Source: Gordonia sihwensis NBRC 108236 (GTDB taxonomy: Bacteria; Actinomycetota; Actinomycetes; Mycobacteriales; Mycobacteriaceae). Taken from it: DNA of 64,000 nucleotides. The stretch's first letter is position 1. Each line of letters begins with the position of its first letter. Shown in pieces: positions 8,603 to 22,668 of this stretch. The stretch spans positions 62,001 through 126,000 of the forward strand of contig NZ_BANU01000008.1 in NCBI RefSeq assembly GCF_000333035.1, in the 5' to 3' direction. The translations under genes and the position numbers were made by a program. The notes below the pieces were generated by a model that saw nothing but the letters and a program-made list of their open reading frames with translations, was not told where the DNA came from and made no database searches.

Positions 8603-9679
8603 ATGAGAGCCGCACGCTACTACGACCGCGGAGACGTCCGCATCGAAGAGATCGACCCGCCGGAGGTCGGGCCCGGCATGGTCGGCATCGACATCGCCTG
8701 GTGCGGCATCTGCGGCACCGACCTGCACGAGTACGCCGACGGCCCGATCTTCATCCCGCCGGCCGGACATCCGCAGCCGATCAGCGGCGAGAGCGCTCCG
8801 GTCACGATCGGACACGAGATGTCGGGCGTCGTCTCGGAGGTGGGCGACGGCGTGACCGATCTGGCGGTCGGCGATCACGTGGTCGTGGAGCCCTACATCC
8901 TCGCCGACGACGTCGATACCGGTCCGCACAGCCACGACTACCACCTGTCGCGAGACATGAACTTCATCGGACTGGGCGGCTGCGGTGGCGGACTCGCAGA
9001 GAAGATCGCGGTGAAACGGAGGTGGGTGCATCGGATCGACGCATCGGTACCGCTCGACCAGGCCGCGCTGATCGAGCCGCTGGCGGTCGGTTTCCACGCC
9101 GTACAGCGCAGCGGCGCGCAGTCGGGTGCGATCGCGCTCATCACCGGCGCCGGACCGATCGGACTGCTCACCGCGGCCATCTGCCGGGCGCGAGGCATCT
9201 CGGTGATCATCAGCGAGCCGAGCCCGCTGCGCCGAGCCAAGGCCGCGGACACCGGAGTCGCCGATCACGTGCTGGATCCCGCGGCGCAGGACGTGGTCGC
9301 TCGGGTATCGGAGCTCACCTCCGGACGCGGCGCGGACGTCGGTTTCGAATGCACATCGGTTCAGCCCGCGTTCGACACCCTGCTCGATGCCGTGAAGCCG
9401 ACCGGGGTCGTCGTGGTGGTGTCGATCTGGGGCAGCCCCGCCGGACTGGACATGCAGAAGCTGGTGCTGAAGGAGATCGACCTGCGCGGCACCATCGCCT
9501 ACGTGAACTCTCATCCCGAGACGATCGCGCTGGTGGAGAGCGGCGAGATCGATCTCGCCCCGTTCATCACGGGCAAGATCGACCTCGCCGATCTGGTCAC
9601 CGAAGGCTACGACACCCTGCTGCACCGCAACGAGACCGCCGTGAAGATCCTGGTCTCGCCGTCCGGCGCGGGAGTGTGA
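8603..9679 (+). CDS. Zinc-dependent alcohol dehydrogenase, 2,3-butanediol dehydrogenase-like
   Basis: A 358-residue medium-chain dehydrogenase. The catalytic zinc site is visible as CGICGTDLHEY (Cys37 region) and GHE, and the NAD(P)-binding fold has GAGPIGLL followed by the EPSPLRR strand. The HEYADGPIFIP and GGGLAEK segments are typical of (R,R)-butanediol dehydrogenases that interconvert acetoin and 2,3-butanediol, but the substrate is not proven. ATG at 8603 follows AGAAGGAG. The gene ends 3 bp before the stop of the convergent secA1, and is preceded by a CRP-like site. Confidence 0.85.
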   Translation: MRAARYYDRGDVRIEEIDPPEVGPGMVGIDIAWCGICGTDLHEYADGPIFIPPAGHPQPISGESAPVTIGHEMSGVVSEVGDGVTDLAVGDHVVVEPYILADDVDTGPHSHDYHLSRDMNFIGLGGCGGGLAEKIAVKRRWVHRIDASVPLDQAALIEPLAVGFHAVQRSGAQSGAIALITGAGPIGLLTAAICRARGISVIISEPSPLRRAKAADTGVADHVLDPAAQDVVARVSELTSGRGADVGFECTSVQPAFDTLLDAVKPTGVVVVVSIWGSPAGLDMQKLVLKEIDLRGTIAYVNSHPETIALVESGEIDLAPFITGKIDLADLVTEGYDTLLHRNETAVKILVSPSGAGV

Positions 9680-9682
9680 CCG

Positions 9683-12454
<2,772 letters not shown>

Positions 12455-12599
12455 CGGCAATCCTCTGGGTTCACGTTTCGATTCACCGTCGCGCCCCGCC
12501 GAACCGTCGACGTGGCGGACAGACCTCGGTCCATGGTACGGGTCCGTCGTCGACGACGCCGTATGCAGGCATGTCCGACCGGCACTGCATCGCACATGA

Positions 12600-12617
12600 C
12601 GTCAACGATTGTTGACG
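12600..12617. promoter_or_regulatory. Perfect 18-bp palindrome upstream of secA
   Basis: CGTCAAC-GATT-GTTGACG is a perfect dyad with 7-bp arms about 145 bp upstream of the secA GTG. The right arm contains TTGAC, so it may overlap a -35 element. The binding protein is unknown. Confidence 0.35.
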
Positions 12618-12644
12618 CGCTCGGCGACGCGTGGTGAACGCGAC

Positions 12645-12677
12645 GGTGGCCGCCGCCCGGTCAGGGCGACGGCCACC
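12645..12677 (-). terminator. Hairpin after hpf
   Basis: GGTGGCC and GGCCACC form a perfect 7-bp stem around a 19-base, GC-rich loop, 18 bp past the hpf stop. There is no T run. It would separate hpf from secA transcription. Confidence 0.4.
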
Positions 12678-12694
12678 GCTGCTGCGACGAGACC

Positions 12695-13420
12695 TCAGGC
12701 GAGCCTGATGAGTCCGTAGTCGAATGCGTGACGGCGATAGACCACCGACGGCTTGTCGGTCTCGCAGTCATGGAACAGGTAGAAGTCGTGACCGACGAGT
12801 TCCATCTCGTAGAGCGCCTCGTCCACCGACATCGGCGACGACGGGTGATCCTTCACGCGCACCACCTGACCGGGCGAGTGGTCCTCGACACTGTCCTCGA
12901 ACGGATCCGGGGACGGCGCAGGCGTCTCGGGAAGCAGGTGCGGCGCGTCGGCCGCCGCCTCGGCGAGCGAGGTGGGACGGTGCATCCCGTCCTTGCGGAT
13001 CCGCTTCCGGCTCTTGGCGCGGCGCAGCCGCTTGTGCAGCTTGTCGAAGGCCAGCTCACTGGCGGCGTAGAAGTTCTCGCCGGCGGCCTGTGCGCGGATC
13101 ACCGGACCGCGGCCACGGCCGGTGATCTCGACGATCTCGGCGCTCTTGGACTGCCGTGGATTCGGTTCGTGGTACAGGACCACTTCGAAGCGGAAGATCG
13201 TGGGGTCGAAGTGCTCGAGCCGGGAGAGCTTGCTGCTCATGTAGACCCGGAAGTGATCCGGTATCTCCACGTTCCGGCCACTCATGACGAGCTCCGCCTT
13301 CAACTCGCCCGCGTCCGACGTGTCGACGGTGGACGGCAGCTCGAAAGCGGCTTTGAGGTCGACGCGTTCAGCGGGTGCGGCTTTCGACTCGCGCTGTCCC
13401 TTGCGGTGAACGACCGTCAT
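12695..13420 (-). CDS. hpf: Long-form ribosome hibernation promoting factor
   Basis: A 241-residue long HPF that dimerises or stabilises idle 70S ribosomes. An N-terminal S30AE domain (about residues 35-135, with SGRNVEIPDHFRVYMSSKL and the basic LHKRLRRAKSRKRIR stretch) is joined by a Pro/Asp/Glu-rich linker to the C-terminal dimerisation domain (MSVDEALYEMELVGHDFYLF to the end). The ATG at 13420 has GAGGAGG eight bases upstream; the longer open frame up to 13648 is not used. It matches Rv3241c and stands alone, with a 255-bp upstream region in which no promoter could be assigned with confidence. Confidence 0.93.
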   Translation of the reverse strand: MTVVHRKGQRESKAAPAERVDLKAAFELPSTVDTSDAGELKAELVMSGRNVEIPDHFRVYMSSKLSRLEHFDPTIFRFEVVLYHEPNPRQSKSAEIVEITGRGRGPVIRAQAAGENFYAASELAFDKLHKRLRRAKSRKRIRKDGMHRPTSLAEAAADAPHLLPETPAPSPDPFEDSVEDHSPGQVVRVKDHPSSPMSVDEALYEMELVGHDFYLFHDCETDKPSVVYRRHAFDYGLIRLA

Positions 13421-13675
13421 ATCGACATCCTCCTCAGGTTGCTCCCGTCCGGAATCGAGACCGGATCGGGGTACCAATTCGCTAGTCGCGCAACCACATT
13501 CAGGTAGCGGTTTGGCGCGATGGGCAGTGACCCGCTGAGCTGAAGCGGAGGATCTACCGCGCTCGTGAACACATCGGCGCGGTGGAAAAGGCTTCCTCAC
13601 CTCCCGGCACTCGATGTTCATCACTGCCACTTCCGAAGGTATCCGCAAACTCCGGTTCCGGCCACGTTTTGCCGA

Positions 13676-14380
13676 TCATGCACCCGCCAGAACCACCGCT
13701 CCGGTCACAGCGGCACCGGAACGCCGAAGGCGTCTCACCGCTTGCGCGACGGTCGCGCCGGTGGTGAGGACGTCGTCGACCACCACCACCGGTACGGCGG
13801 GCCCGGCACCGGCGCCGACCAGCGCAGACGGCAGTGGGCGGCGCAATCGCACCGCTCCCGCGAGGTTCGCGCCGCGCGCCCCGGCCCCCAGCCCCGCCGA
13901 GTCTCGCGTCCAGGCCGCGGTCACCAGCGCCGGCACCACTCGGACGCGGCCGCCGAGGACGTCCGCGGCCTCGCGGGCGAGCGCGGTCACGGTGTCGCCT
14001 CCCCTGCTCCGGGCCGCCCACGCCCGCGTGGGTGCGGGGACGAGTGCGAGTCGATCGGAGGCGGGCAAGTCACCCCACTGTGCGAGCGAGAGGATCCCGT
14101 CGGCCAGAACGCGGCCCAGAACGGGCGCGAGATCGCGTCGGCGATGCTCCTTGAGGTTCACGACGGCTGACGCCATCGGTCCGCCGTACCGGGCCATCGC
14201 CCATACAGGCACACCCGGATCCACACGCGGAGACAGCTGCCGCGGCACATCGTCGAGTCGAGCCCGGCAAGCGTCGCACCACGGCGTTCCCGGGCGCCCG
14301 CACCCTCCGCACTCCCGCGGCACCGCGAGGTCCGCCAAGGCCGCCAACACGGCTCGGGAGCGTGCCCGATCACCCGCCAT
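13676..14380 (-). CDS. ComF-family phosphoribosyltransferase-like protein
   Basis: A 234-residue protein with an N-terminal zinc finger (CGGCGRPGTPWCDACRAR) and a C-terminal type I phosphoribosyltransferase domain with the PRPP loop VVVVDDVLTTGAT. ComF proteins take part in DNA uptake in competent bacteria, but in actinobacteria the role is unknown. It lies between hpf and lpqB as in M. tuberculosis (Rv3242c) and is 62 bp downstream of lpqB, so it may be the last gene of the mtrA-mtrB-lpqB transcript. Confidence 0.88.
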   Translation of the reverse strand: MAGDRARSRAVLAALADLAVPRECGGCGRPGTPWCDACRARLDDVPRQLSPRVDPGVPVWAMARYGGPMASAVVNLKEHRRRDLAPVLGRVLADGILSLAQWGDLPASDRLALVPAPTRAWAARSRGGDTVTALAREAADVLGGRVRVVPALVTAAWTRDSAGLGAGARGANLAGAVRLRRPLPSALVGAGAGPAVPVVVVDDVLTTGATVAQAVRRLRRSGAAVTGAVVLAGA

Positions 14381-14442
14381 GCCCGAGCATCGTCCTCCTG
14401 CGATGCCGGACTGTCACCCGGTTGTTCCACAGCGACCGCCGG

Positions 14443-16164
14443 TCAGCCGCCGGGGATCACCGGCCTCGTTCCCGGTCGGGCATCGGGGCCCAGCGCGGTC
14501 CAGTACTGATCCGGCCGGATCTGGCCGGTGCCGATCTGCTGGATACCGCGATTGTCCGAGACGTACACCGTGGTCGACGATGCCGCGACGTCCACCAGCG
14601 GCGGCTTGAGGTTGCCGCTGACCATCGCGACCGGCTGCGTGCCGACGATCGACGCCTTCCACACCGGGCTGTCGCCGCCGTTCACCGCGAAGTACATCGT
14701 CTTCGACGACGACCAGGCGATACCGATGCCGGTGCCCGCCACCTCCGGCGCGAGCAGGTAGACGCCGGTCAGTGCCGGCACGCCGACATCGTTCACGGAC
14801 AGCACGGCGAGCAGGAGCCGGCCGCCGACCACCAGGGCCACGCGCACGCCGTCCGGTGAGACCTGCAGACCGGTGATCGGCCCCGGCGCCACCGCGCGGA
14901 CCTCCGCGGTGTCGATGGACTCGATCCGCGTGCCGTCGCCGTCCGACATCCAATGGATCGGACGGCCGTCGACCACCGCGTATCCGGTGGCGGGATCCGG
15001 CCCGAAGGACGGCGTCGTCACCGAGGCGCCCGCGGCCACCTCCACGGCATCGCCGCCGTACGGCCCCACCAGCAGCACCCGGCGGCCGCCGCGGTCGGCG
15101 ACGGCGGCACTTCGGCTCATATCCGCGGAGATGGCCGCCGACTGGAGGTCGTGGGCGGCGCCGAGTGCGCCGTCGACGGGTACCGCCCGGTTCCCGGTGA
15201 GCCTGGCCAGGCCCCCGTCGCGCACCAGGTGCACCGGGTCGACGGCGCGCTTCTCCGGCTCGGGTTCGAAGGTGCTGACATCGGCGGTGTGCCAGCCCTC
15301 GTCGCGGCCGGGAACCAGCGGAGCGCCGTCTGCGGTGATCCGGTACGTGCCCGAGAACCCGGCGTAATCGAGGGTCCAGACGATCTGCGCCGCGAGAGTG
15401 GTTCGCGCCTTCTGGTCGCCGTCGGCGACGTTGCCGAGCGGAACCGTCACGACGTCGCCCTTGGTGGTGACCGGCCCGGCGGCGGCGCTGCCGCGCGCCG
15501 CCCCCTGGCTCACCGCACCGGCGAGGTCGGGCGCCGGACCCGCCAGCAGCCGGTTGACCAGGACGCTCGCATCGAGTTCGGGACCGAACAGCCAGCGCGG
15601 GTCGGCCACCAGCCGGCTCAGCGTGCGATCGGGGAAGAACAGGTCGGCCTGCCGATACGCCGTGAGGAACTGCGACGAGTCGGTGACCGATCCCACGGGC
15701 GGGTCGCCGCTGATCCGCCACGTCCCGCCGCTCTGCTCAAGCGACAGCGCCATCACCCAGTCGCCCGTGACGGGCCGGAGCGTACCGCCGGGCGACAGCA
15801 CTCCCGTCTTCTCGCCGGTGACCCGGAGTCGGACCGCGTCGTCGGTGCGCTCGTCGACGGTGACGCCGACGTCGCGGACCACGGTCATGTCTCCCTGGTC
15901 GTCCCATCGTTGGCTGGCGCCCGCGGTCAGGAACTTGCGCGCCGCCCGATGCCCGGCGGTGGGGTCGGACATCGCCTTCACGAAGTTGCGCGCGACGGTC
16001 TCCGGGTCGTCGCCCCGTCGGGGCGAGGGCACGATGTTGGTCGGCCGTTTGCGGTCGAACGCCTGGATGGGCTGCGGAGACGAGGAGTCCGGAATGTCGA
16101 CGCATCCGGTGAGAACCATCGTCGCGGACAGCAGCAGCGCGACCAGCACCGCGACCCGCCTCAT
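14443..16164 (-). CDS. lpqB: Lipoprotein LpqB, partner of the MtrAB system
   Basis: A 573-residue lipoprotein with a signal peptide ending in the lipobox LTGC (Cys21), so it is anchored to the outer face of the plasma membrane. A GerMN domain lies in the first half and a beta-propeller-like domain in the second. In mycobacteria LpqB binds the sensor MtrB and modulates cell wall and division control. Its ATG overlaps the mtrB stop by ATGA, showing tight coupling in the mtrA-mtrB-lpqB operon. Length fits the family. Confidence 0.93.
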   Translation of the reverse strand: MRRVAVLVALLLSATMVLTGCVDIPDSSSPQPIQAFDRKRPTNIVPSPRRGDDPETVARNFVKAMSDPTAGHRAARKFLTAGASQRWDDQGDMTVVRDVGVTVDERTDDAVRLRVTGEKTGVLSPGGTLRPVTGDWVMALSLEQSGGTWRISGDPPVGSVTDSSQFLTAYRQADLFFPDRTLSRLVADPRWLFGPELDASVLVNRLLAGPAPDLAGAVSQGAARGSAAAGPVTTKGDVVTVPLGNVADGDQKARTTLAAQIVWTLDYAGFSGTYRITADGAPLVPGRDEGWHTADVSTFEPEPEKRAVDPVHLVRDGGLARLTGNRAVPVDGALGAAHDLQSAAISADMSRSAAVADRGGRRVLLVGPYGGDAVEVAAGASVTTPSFGPDPATGYAVVDGRPIHWMSDGDGTRIESIDTAEVRAVAPGPITGLQVSPDGVRVALVVGGRLLLAVLSVNDVGVPALTGVYLLAPEVAGTGIGIAWSSSKTMYFAVNGGDSPVWKASIVGTQPVAMVSGNLKPPLVDVAASSTTVYVSDNRGIQQIGTGQIRPDQYWTALGPDARPGTRPVIPGG

Positions 16165-17783
16165 CGGGGCGTCTCCCCGATCGGCTTCAACGGCAGCGGG
16201 CTGCCGAGGAGCTTGTGGCCACGAACCAGTGGCAGCGTGAGGCGGAAGCAGGAGCCCTCCCCCGGTGCTCCCCAGGCCTCCAGTCGGCCCTGGTGCAGAC
16301 GGGCGTCCTCGATGCTGATCGCCAGGCCGAGGCCCGTGCCGCCCGAGCGCCGCACACGCGACGGATCCGATCGCCAGAATCTGTTGAAGACGAGTTTCTC
16401 CTCTCCCGGACGCAGGCCTATCCCGTGGTCGCGGACGGTGATCGCCACCGCGTCGCCGTCGGAGCGCATGGTGAGCGTGACCGGCTTGTGCTCGCCGTGA
16501 TCGATGGCGTTGGCGAGCAGGTTACGCAGGATCCGCTCCACCCGGCGCGGATCGATCTCGGCCATCACCGGCTCCGTCGGCATGTCGATGATCAGGTCGC
16601 TGCCCGTCTCGGCGGCCAGTGGAGCCACCGTGGAGACGGCCGCGTCGATGGGCACCGCGATGTCGAGCTTCTGTGCCGCCAGCTCCGCCATCCCCGCGTC
16701 GTGACGCGAGATCTCCAGGAGCTCGGTCAGCAGCGTCTCGAACCGGTTCAGTTCCTTGTCGAGCAGTTCCACCGAACGGCGCTGCACCGGGTCGAGTCCC
16801 TCGCGGTTGTCGTAGAGAAGGTCGGCGGCCATCCGGACCGTGGTGAGCGGCGTGCGCAGTTCGTGGCTGACGTCGGAGGTGAACTGCCGCTGCAGCCCGC
16901 CGAACTCCTCGAGGTGGTTGATCTGACGGGAGAGGCTCTCGGCCATGTCGTTGAACGAGACCGCCAGCCGCGCGAACTCGTCCTCGCCGTGCACCGGCAT
17001 CCGCTCGGAGAGACGGCCGTCGGCGAAACGCACGGCGATCCGGGTCGCCGACCGCAGCGGTGCGATCACCTGTCGGGTCACCAGCCAAGCGATCGCCGCG
17101 AGCAGACCGAGCAGCACCACCGCACCGGTCAGCAGCGTTCCGCGCACCAGCGACACCGTGTTCTCCTCGGTGCCCAGGGGGAATACGAGGTAGATCTCCA
17201 GCCCCTGGATCGGGCTCTCCACCGGGGAACCGATCACCAGCGCGGGGACGGTGTCCCCGGCCTGATCGATGGATGTGTACTGGAAGGCGACCTGGCCCCC
17301 GGCCACCATCTTGCGCAGGGCGGTCGGCACGTCGCGCACCGGCCCCACCGCGATCTCCTGCTCGTTCGGCTCGCCGGGAACCACGAGCACGGAGTCGAAC
17401 GAGCCGGCGACCGACGACGTTTGCGGCGACTCGGTGTCCTGGTCGGTGAGCAACGATCGCGCTCGGGCCAGCCGATTCTGCACAGCGGTGTTCGATTCCC
17501 CGCTGCTCAGCACCCGTTCCACCACCGCGCGCATCCGCGCGATCTCGTCGGTGGCGACTTCCTCCTTGGCATCCAACAGGCGCCCGGTGATCTGACTGAT
17601 CAGGACGAAACCGAGAATCAGCAAGACCACGAAGGACAGAACCAGCGTCGAGACGATGACTCGCGTCTGAACCGAGCGGCGCCAGATCTGTCCGGCCACC
17701 CGTCCGACGGTCGCCGCGGCGCGCCGGACCGCTGTGATGAGGCGTTCGATCGGCCCCCGGTGAATCCGGCGGCCACCGATCAC
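16161..17783 (-). CDS. mtrB: Sensor histidine kinase MtrB
   Basis: A 540-residue membrane kinase. The first transmembrane helix (about residues 42-64), an extracytoplasmic sensor region and a second helix are followed by a HAMP domain, the phospho-acceptor motif SHELRTP with His307, and an ATPase domain with NAIDHGE and the GTGLGLAIS box. GTG at 17783 overlaps the mtrA stop by GTGA; the frame is open further upstream, but that part runs through mtrA. Together with MtrA it controls peptidoglycan hydrolases and osmotic response in mycolic-acid bacteria. Confidence 0.95.
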   Translation of the reverse strand: MIGGRRIHRGPIERLITAVRRAAATVGRVAGQIWRRSVQTRVIVSTLVLSFVVLLILGFVLISQITGRLLDAKEEVATDEIARMRAVVERVLSSGESNTAVQNRLARARSLLTDQDTESPQTSSVAGSFDSVLVVPGEPNEQEIAVGPVRDVPTALRKMVAGGQVAFQYTSIDQAGDTVPALVIGSPVESPIQGLEIYLVFPLGTEENTVSLVRGTLLTGAVVLLGLLAAIAWLVTRQVIAPLRSATRIAVRFADGRLSERMPVHGEDEFARLAVSFNDMAESLSRQINHLEEFGGLQRQFTSDVSHELRTPLTTVRMAADLLYDNREGLDPVQRRSVELLDKELNRFETLLTELLEISRHDAGMAELAAQKLDIAVPIDAAVSTVAPLAAETGSDLIIDMPTEPVMAEIDPRRVERILRNLLANAIDHGEHKPVTLTMRSDGDAVAITVRDHGIGLRPGEEKLVFNRFWRSDPSRVRRSGGTGLGLAISIEDARLHQGRLEAWGAPGEGSCFRLTLPLVRGHKLLGSPLPLKPIGETPR

Positions 17784-18466
17784 GGCGGACCGGCCTTGTA
17801 ACCGACCCCTCTCACGGTGAGCACGATCTCGGGGTTCTCCGGATCGATCTCGACCTTGGCGCGCAGCCGCTGGACGTGGACGTTCACCAGACGAGTGTCG
17901 GCGGGATGCCGGTAGCCCCACACCTGTTCGAGGAGGACGTCACGGGTGAACACCTGACGGGGCTTGCGCGCCAGCGCCACCAGAAGGTCGAACTCCAGCG
18001 GAGTCAGCGAGATCGGCACCCCGTCGCGGGTGACCTTGTGCGCCGGGACGTCGATCTCCACCGGACCGATCGCCAGGAGTTCGGCCGGATCGTCCTCCGT
18101 GCGCCGCAGCCGGGCTCGGATGCGCGCGACGAGTTCCTTCGGCTTGAACGGCTTCACCATGTAGTCGTCGGCACCGGATTCCAGGCCGAGCACCACGTCG
18201 ACGGTGTCGGACTTGGCGGTCAGCATCACGATCGGCACACCGGAGTCGGCGCGGAGCACCCGACAGACATCGATGCCGTTCATTCCCGGCAGCATCAGGT
18301 CGAGCAGGACGAGGTCGGGTCGAACCTCGCGCACCGCGGTCAGCGCCTGCGTCCCGTCTCCGACGACGAACGGCTCGAAGCCTTCGTTCTTCAGAACGAT
18401 CGTGAGCATCTCGGCGAGAGCGGCGTCATCGTCAACGACCAGGATGCGTGGCTTCATGCCTGCCAT
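17780..18466 (-). CDS. mtrA: DNA-binding response regulator MtrA
   Basis: A 228-residue OmpR-family regulator, the same length as M. tuberculosis MtrA and nearly identical to it over long stretches. The receiver domain has the acidic pocket VVDDD and phospho-acceptor Asp56 in [10 protein letters not shown]; the winged-helix domain ends [13 protein letters not shown] at 18466 (MAGMKPRIL) was preferred over the ATG three codons later because it gives the family length. First gene of the mtrA-mtrB-lpqB operon, divergent from tmk with only 111 bp between them. Confidence 0.97.
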   Translation of the reverse strand: MAGMKPRILVVDDDAALAEMLTIVLKNEGFEPFVVGDGTQALTAVREVRPDLVLLDLMLPGMNGIDVCRVLRADSGVPIVMLTAKSDTVDVVLGLESGADDYMVKPFKPKELVARIRARLRRTEDDPAELLAIGPVEIDVPAHKVTRDGVPISLTPLEFDLLVALARKPRQVFTRDVLLEQVWGYRHPADTRLVNVHVQRLRAKVEIDPENPEIVLTVRGVGYKAGPP

Positions 18467-18565
18467 GGTGTCACTTCTGCCGCGGATAGCGCGGTGCGAC
18501 ACGCCTTGCCGCGCAGGTCCGGACGGCGTGCGGCGCGCCGCATCCACGTGGCGCAGGCGACTGCC

Positions 18566-18578
18566 TAGACTGTCCGCG
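18566..18578 (+). promoter_or_regulatory. -10 element for a leaderless tmk transcript
   Basis: TAGACT (18566-18571) is followed by exactly six bases and then the GTG start. Transcription would begin at or next to the start codon, giving a leaderless message, a common arrangement in actinobacteria. No Shine-Dalgarno site precedes the GTG, in agreement with this. Confidence 0.6.
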
Positions 18579-19210
18579 TGGGCATTCTGGTTGCTGTCGA
18601 AGGTCTCGACGGTGCGGGCAAACGCACCATCGTCGGACGCCTCGAAGCCGCTGCGATCGACCGTGGCGCGTCGGTCCGGACGCTCGCGTTCCCCCGCTAC
18701 GGCGAATCGATCACCGCGGACCTCGCCTCGGAGGCGCTGCACGGACGGCACGGTGATCTCCGGGACAGCGTCTACGCGATGGCCCTGCTCTTCGCCCTCG
18801 ACCGGGCCGCGGCACGGCGTCAACTGCACGACGCCCTCGCCGGGAACGACCTCGTCATCTGCGACCGCTACACCGCGTCGAATGCGGCCTACAGCGCTGC
18901 GCGCCTGGGTGCGGGCGCCGCGTCCGAGGTCGTCGACTGGGTCGCCGACCTGGAGTTCCGACGGTTTCAACTCCCGGTTCCCGACCACCAGTTGCTGCTC
19001 GGAGTGCCGCCGGAAGTCGCGATGGGCCGCGCCAGCGGTCGCGCGGAGACCGAGGCCGACCGACCCGTGGACACCTACGAGCGCGACGCCGACCTGCAAC
19101 ACGCCGTCTACCGCGTCTACGGCGAACTCGTGCAAGCACAGTGGATGTCGACCTGGTCGTGGGCCGACGGCGACGCGGCCGTCGGCGCCGTTCTCGCACA
19201 GCTCGGGTAG
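18578..19210 (+). CDS. tmk: Thymidylate kinase
   Basis: A 210-residue kinase converting dTMP to dTDP for DNA synthesis. The P-loop is GLDGAGKRT (residues 9-17), the DRY motif appears in ICDRYTASNAAYSA, and the LID-like part carries basic residues around GRASGRAE. It corresponds to Rv3247c and lies between mtrA and ahcY as there. The GTG start is part of a leaderless promoter arrangement. Its 3' end faces ahcY, with a strong hairpin in between. Confidence 0.93.
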   Translation: MGILVAVEGLDGAGKRTIVGRLEAAAIDRGASVRTLAFPRYGESITADLASEALHGRHGDLRDSVYAMALLFALDRAAARRQLHDALAGNDLVICDRYTASNAAYSAARLGAGAASEVVDWVADLEFRRFQLPVPDHQLLLGVPPEVAMGRASGRAETEADRPVDTYERDADLQHAVYRVYGELVQAQWMSTWSWADGDAAVGAVLAQLG

Positions 19211-19248
19211 TCCGGAGCCGGCCGCAGGGAGCCGGCCGCAACGAACGA

Positions 19249-19290
19249 CCGCCGCCGGTCGGGAGAGCTCGGCTCCCCGACCGGCGGCGG
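19249..19290. terminator. Strong bidirectional hairpin between tmk and ahcY
   Basis: The arms CCGCCGCCGGTCGGG (19249-19263) and its perfect complement (19276-19290) form a 15-bp stem with a 12-base loop, placed between two convergent genes. A weaker GCCGGCC repeat pair lies just before it. No long T run, as is usual in GC-rich actinobacteria. Confidence 0.75.
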
Positions 19291-19317
19291 TGCGGTGCAT
19301 CCAGCCGGTTCGGTGCG

Positions 19318-20805
<1,488 letters not shown>

Positions 20806-20842
20806 CTGGTCCCTCTCGATTGACATCTTTGATCGTGAAGAC

Positions 20843-20873
20843 GGTACCGGCCGCCGATTCGGCGGCCGGTACC
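20843..20873 (-). terminator. Perfect hairpin after the amino-acid permease gene
   Basis: GGTACCGGCCGCC and GGCGGCCGGTACC form a perfect 13-bp stem, extended by one more pair to a three-base loop. It begins 31 bp past the permease stop, in front of ahcY. No T run follows. It most likely ends the permease transcript, but is close enough to ahcY to be part of its leader. Confidence 0.7.
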
Positions 20874-20903
20874 AGTGCCCTAGGTCCTTCTACGCTATCG
20901 CGC

Positions 20904-22460
20904 TCACGCACTGCCGGTCGGACCACCGTCCGGCCGGTCGGCCGAATCAGGGGTGACGGTGTCGTAGGAGGGCAGTTCTTTGCGCTCACGCATACCGAGC
21001 ACGGAGTGCTTTGCACCGTAGGTCAGGTATACGACGATGCCGATCATCATCCAGACCAGGAATCGCAGCCAGGTCTCGATCGACAGGTTGATCATCAGCC
21101 AGAAGCAGGCGATGACCGCCAGGATCGGCACCAGCGGTACGAACGGCACGGAGAAGCCGCGCTTGAGATCCGGCCGGGTGCGACGCAGCACCACGACACC
21201 GACGCACACCAGGACGAACGCGAACAGGGTACCGATGTTGACCATCTCTTCGAGCGTGCCCATCGGGAAGAAGAAGGCGAGCGCGCCGGAGACCACGCCG
21301 ACGATCAGGGTGATGCGCACCGGCGTGCCGCGGCTGCCGGTCTTGGCCAGTCCGCGCGGGAGCAGTCCGTCGCGGGCCATGGCGAAACCGACTCGGGTCT
21401 GTCCGAGGAGCATCACCATCACGACTGTCGTCAGACCCGCCAGCGCACCGATGTTGATCGCCCACTGCGCCCAGGTGATGCCGTGCGCCTCGAAGGCCGT
21501 GGCGAGCGTCGACGATTCCACCGTCCCGTTCGGCAGCTTCTTATCCGCGAGGTCGGTGTACGGAACCATTCCGGTGAGCACCAGCGAAACGCCGACGTAA
21601 AGGATCGTGACGATGGCCAGCGATCCCAGGATGCCGCGCGGCAGCGACTTCTGCGGGTCCTTGGTCTCCTCCGCGGTGGTCGCGACGACGTCGAAGCCGA
21701 TGAACGCGAAGAACACGAGCGACGCGGCGGCGAGCAGTCCGTACCAGCCGTACTGGCTGCCGGTGGCACCGGTGGCCCACGAGAAGAGCGTCTGATGGAT
21801 TCCCGTCCCGGTCGACTCGCCCGGCTTGGCCGGCGGCACGTACGGCGAGTAGTTCTTGCCGGTGATGTAGAAGGCGCCCACGATGATCACGAGCAGCACC
21901 ACGGCCACCTTGATCGCGGTGATGATCACCGAGACCCGGGACGACAGCTTGGTACCGAGCACCAGCAGGGTGATGAGCACCGCGATCAGCACCGCCGCAC
22001 CCCAGTCGTAGGTGTGCCCGCCGATGACGAAGACGTTGTTGCCCGCGCCGATCACGTTGCCGAGGTACGACGACCAGCCCTTCGCCACGACGGAGGCGGC
22101 GAGCGCGAATTCCAGGATGAGGTCCCAACCGATGATCCAGGCGACGAATTCACCGAAGGTCGCATAGGAGAACGTGTAGGCCGATCCCGCCACCGGGACC
22201 GTGGAGGCGAACTCCGCGTAGCAGAGAGCTGCCAGACCGCAGGCGATCGCGGCGAGGACGAAGGCCAGAGACACCGAGGGGCCCGCGACGTTGCCGGCCG
22301 TCCGCGCGGTGAGGGTGAAGATGCCGGCGCCGACGACCACGGCGACGCCGAAGACTGTCAGGTCCCAGGCCGTCAGGTCCTTCCGGAGCTTGGTTTCGGG
22401 CTCGTCGGTGTCGGCCATCGATTGCTCGACCGATTTCACACGACCGAAGAAAGTGGTCAC
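20904..22460 (-). CDS. APC-family amino acid permease
   Basis: A 518-residue membrane transporter with about 12-14 predicted helices. The N-terminal helix 1 segment VFGVAVVVGAGIFTLT and the FIGFDVVATTAEETKDPQKS segment are typical of the cationic amino acid (CAT) type permeases of the APC superfamily. The substrate is not known; arginine, lysine or other amino acids are possible. It begins with GTG at 22460 after AGGAGA. It is a single gene, ending in a strong hairpin before ahcY. The 208 bp upstream show nothing recognisable. Confidence 0.87.
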   Translation of the reverse strand: MTTFFGRVKSVEQSMADTDEPETKLRKDLTAWDLTVFGVAVVVGAGIFTLTARTAGNVAGPSVSLAFVLAAIACGLAALCYAEFASTVPVAGSAYTFSYATFGEFVAWIIGWDLILEFALAASVVAKGWSSYLGNVIGAGNNVFVIGGHTYDWGAAVLIAVLITLLVLGTKLSSRVSVIITAIKVAVVLLVIIVGAFYITGKNYSPYVPPAKPGESTGTGIHQTLFSWATGATGSQYGWYGLLAAASLVFFAFIGFDVVATTAEETKDPQKSLPRGILGSLAIVTILYVGVSLVLTGMVPYTDLADKKLPNGTVESSTLATAFEAHGITWAQWAINIGALAGLTTVVMVMLLGQTRVGFAMARDGLLPRGLAKTGSRGTPVRITLIVGVVSGALAFFFPMGTLEEMVNIGTLFAFVLVCVGVVVLRRTRPDLKRGFSVPFVPLVPILAVIACFWLMINLSIETWLRFLVWMMIGIVVYLTYGAKHSVLGMRERKELPSYDTVTPDSADRPDGGPTGSA

Positions 22461-22668
22461 GTACGTTCTCCTTGCTGATTCGCGGGGTTTCCGCTGCGGG
22501 ATGAACGGTCGGGGCGTGGTGCCTGCGCCAGGGTGTGCGCCCTCGTCGAGTAGCCCTGTGGCCTCGCCCGAGCTGACACCATCGATGTGATCCCCTCCAC
22601 ATTCATTGCGGTTTCAGAGGCTAGCGCATCGACGCGTTCCCGTAGGCCGCATCCAGGTCAGGAGTTGG

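Noticed and set aside
16161-17921. Longer MtrB starting at 17921
   Set aside because: The extra 46 residues overlap the mtrA coding sequence; the GTG at 17783 in a GTGA overlap is the natural start.
20806-20903. SAH riboswitch before ahcY
   Set aside because: The only structure is a simple perfect hairpin placed right after the permease gene; no pseudoknot partner or conserved core could be recognised.
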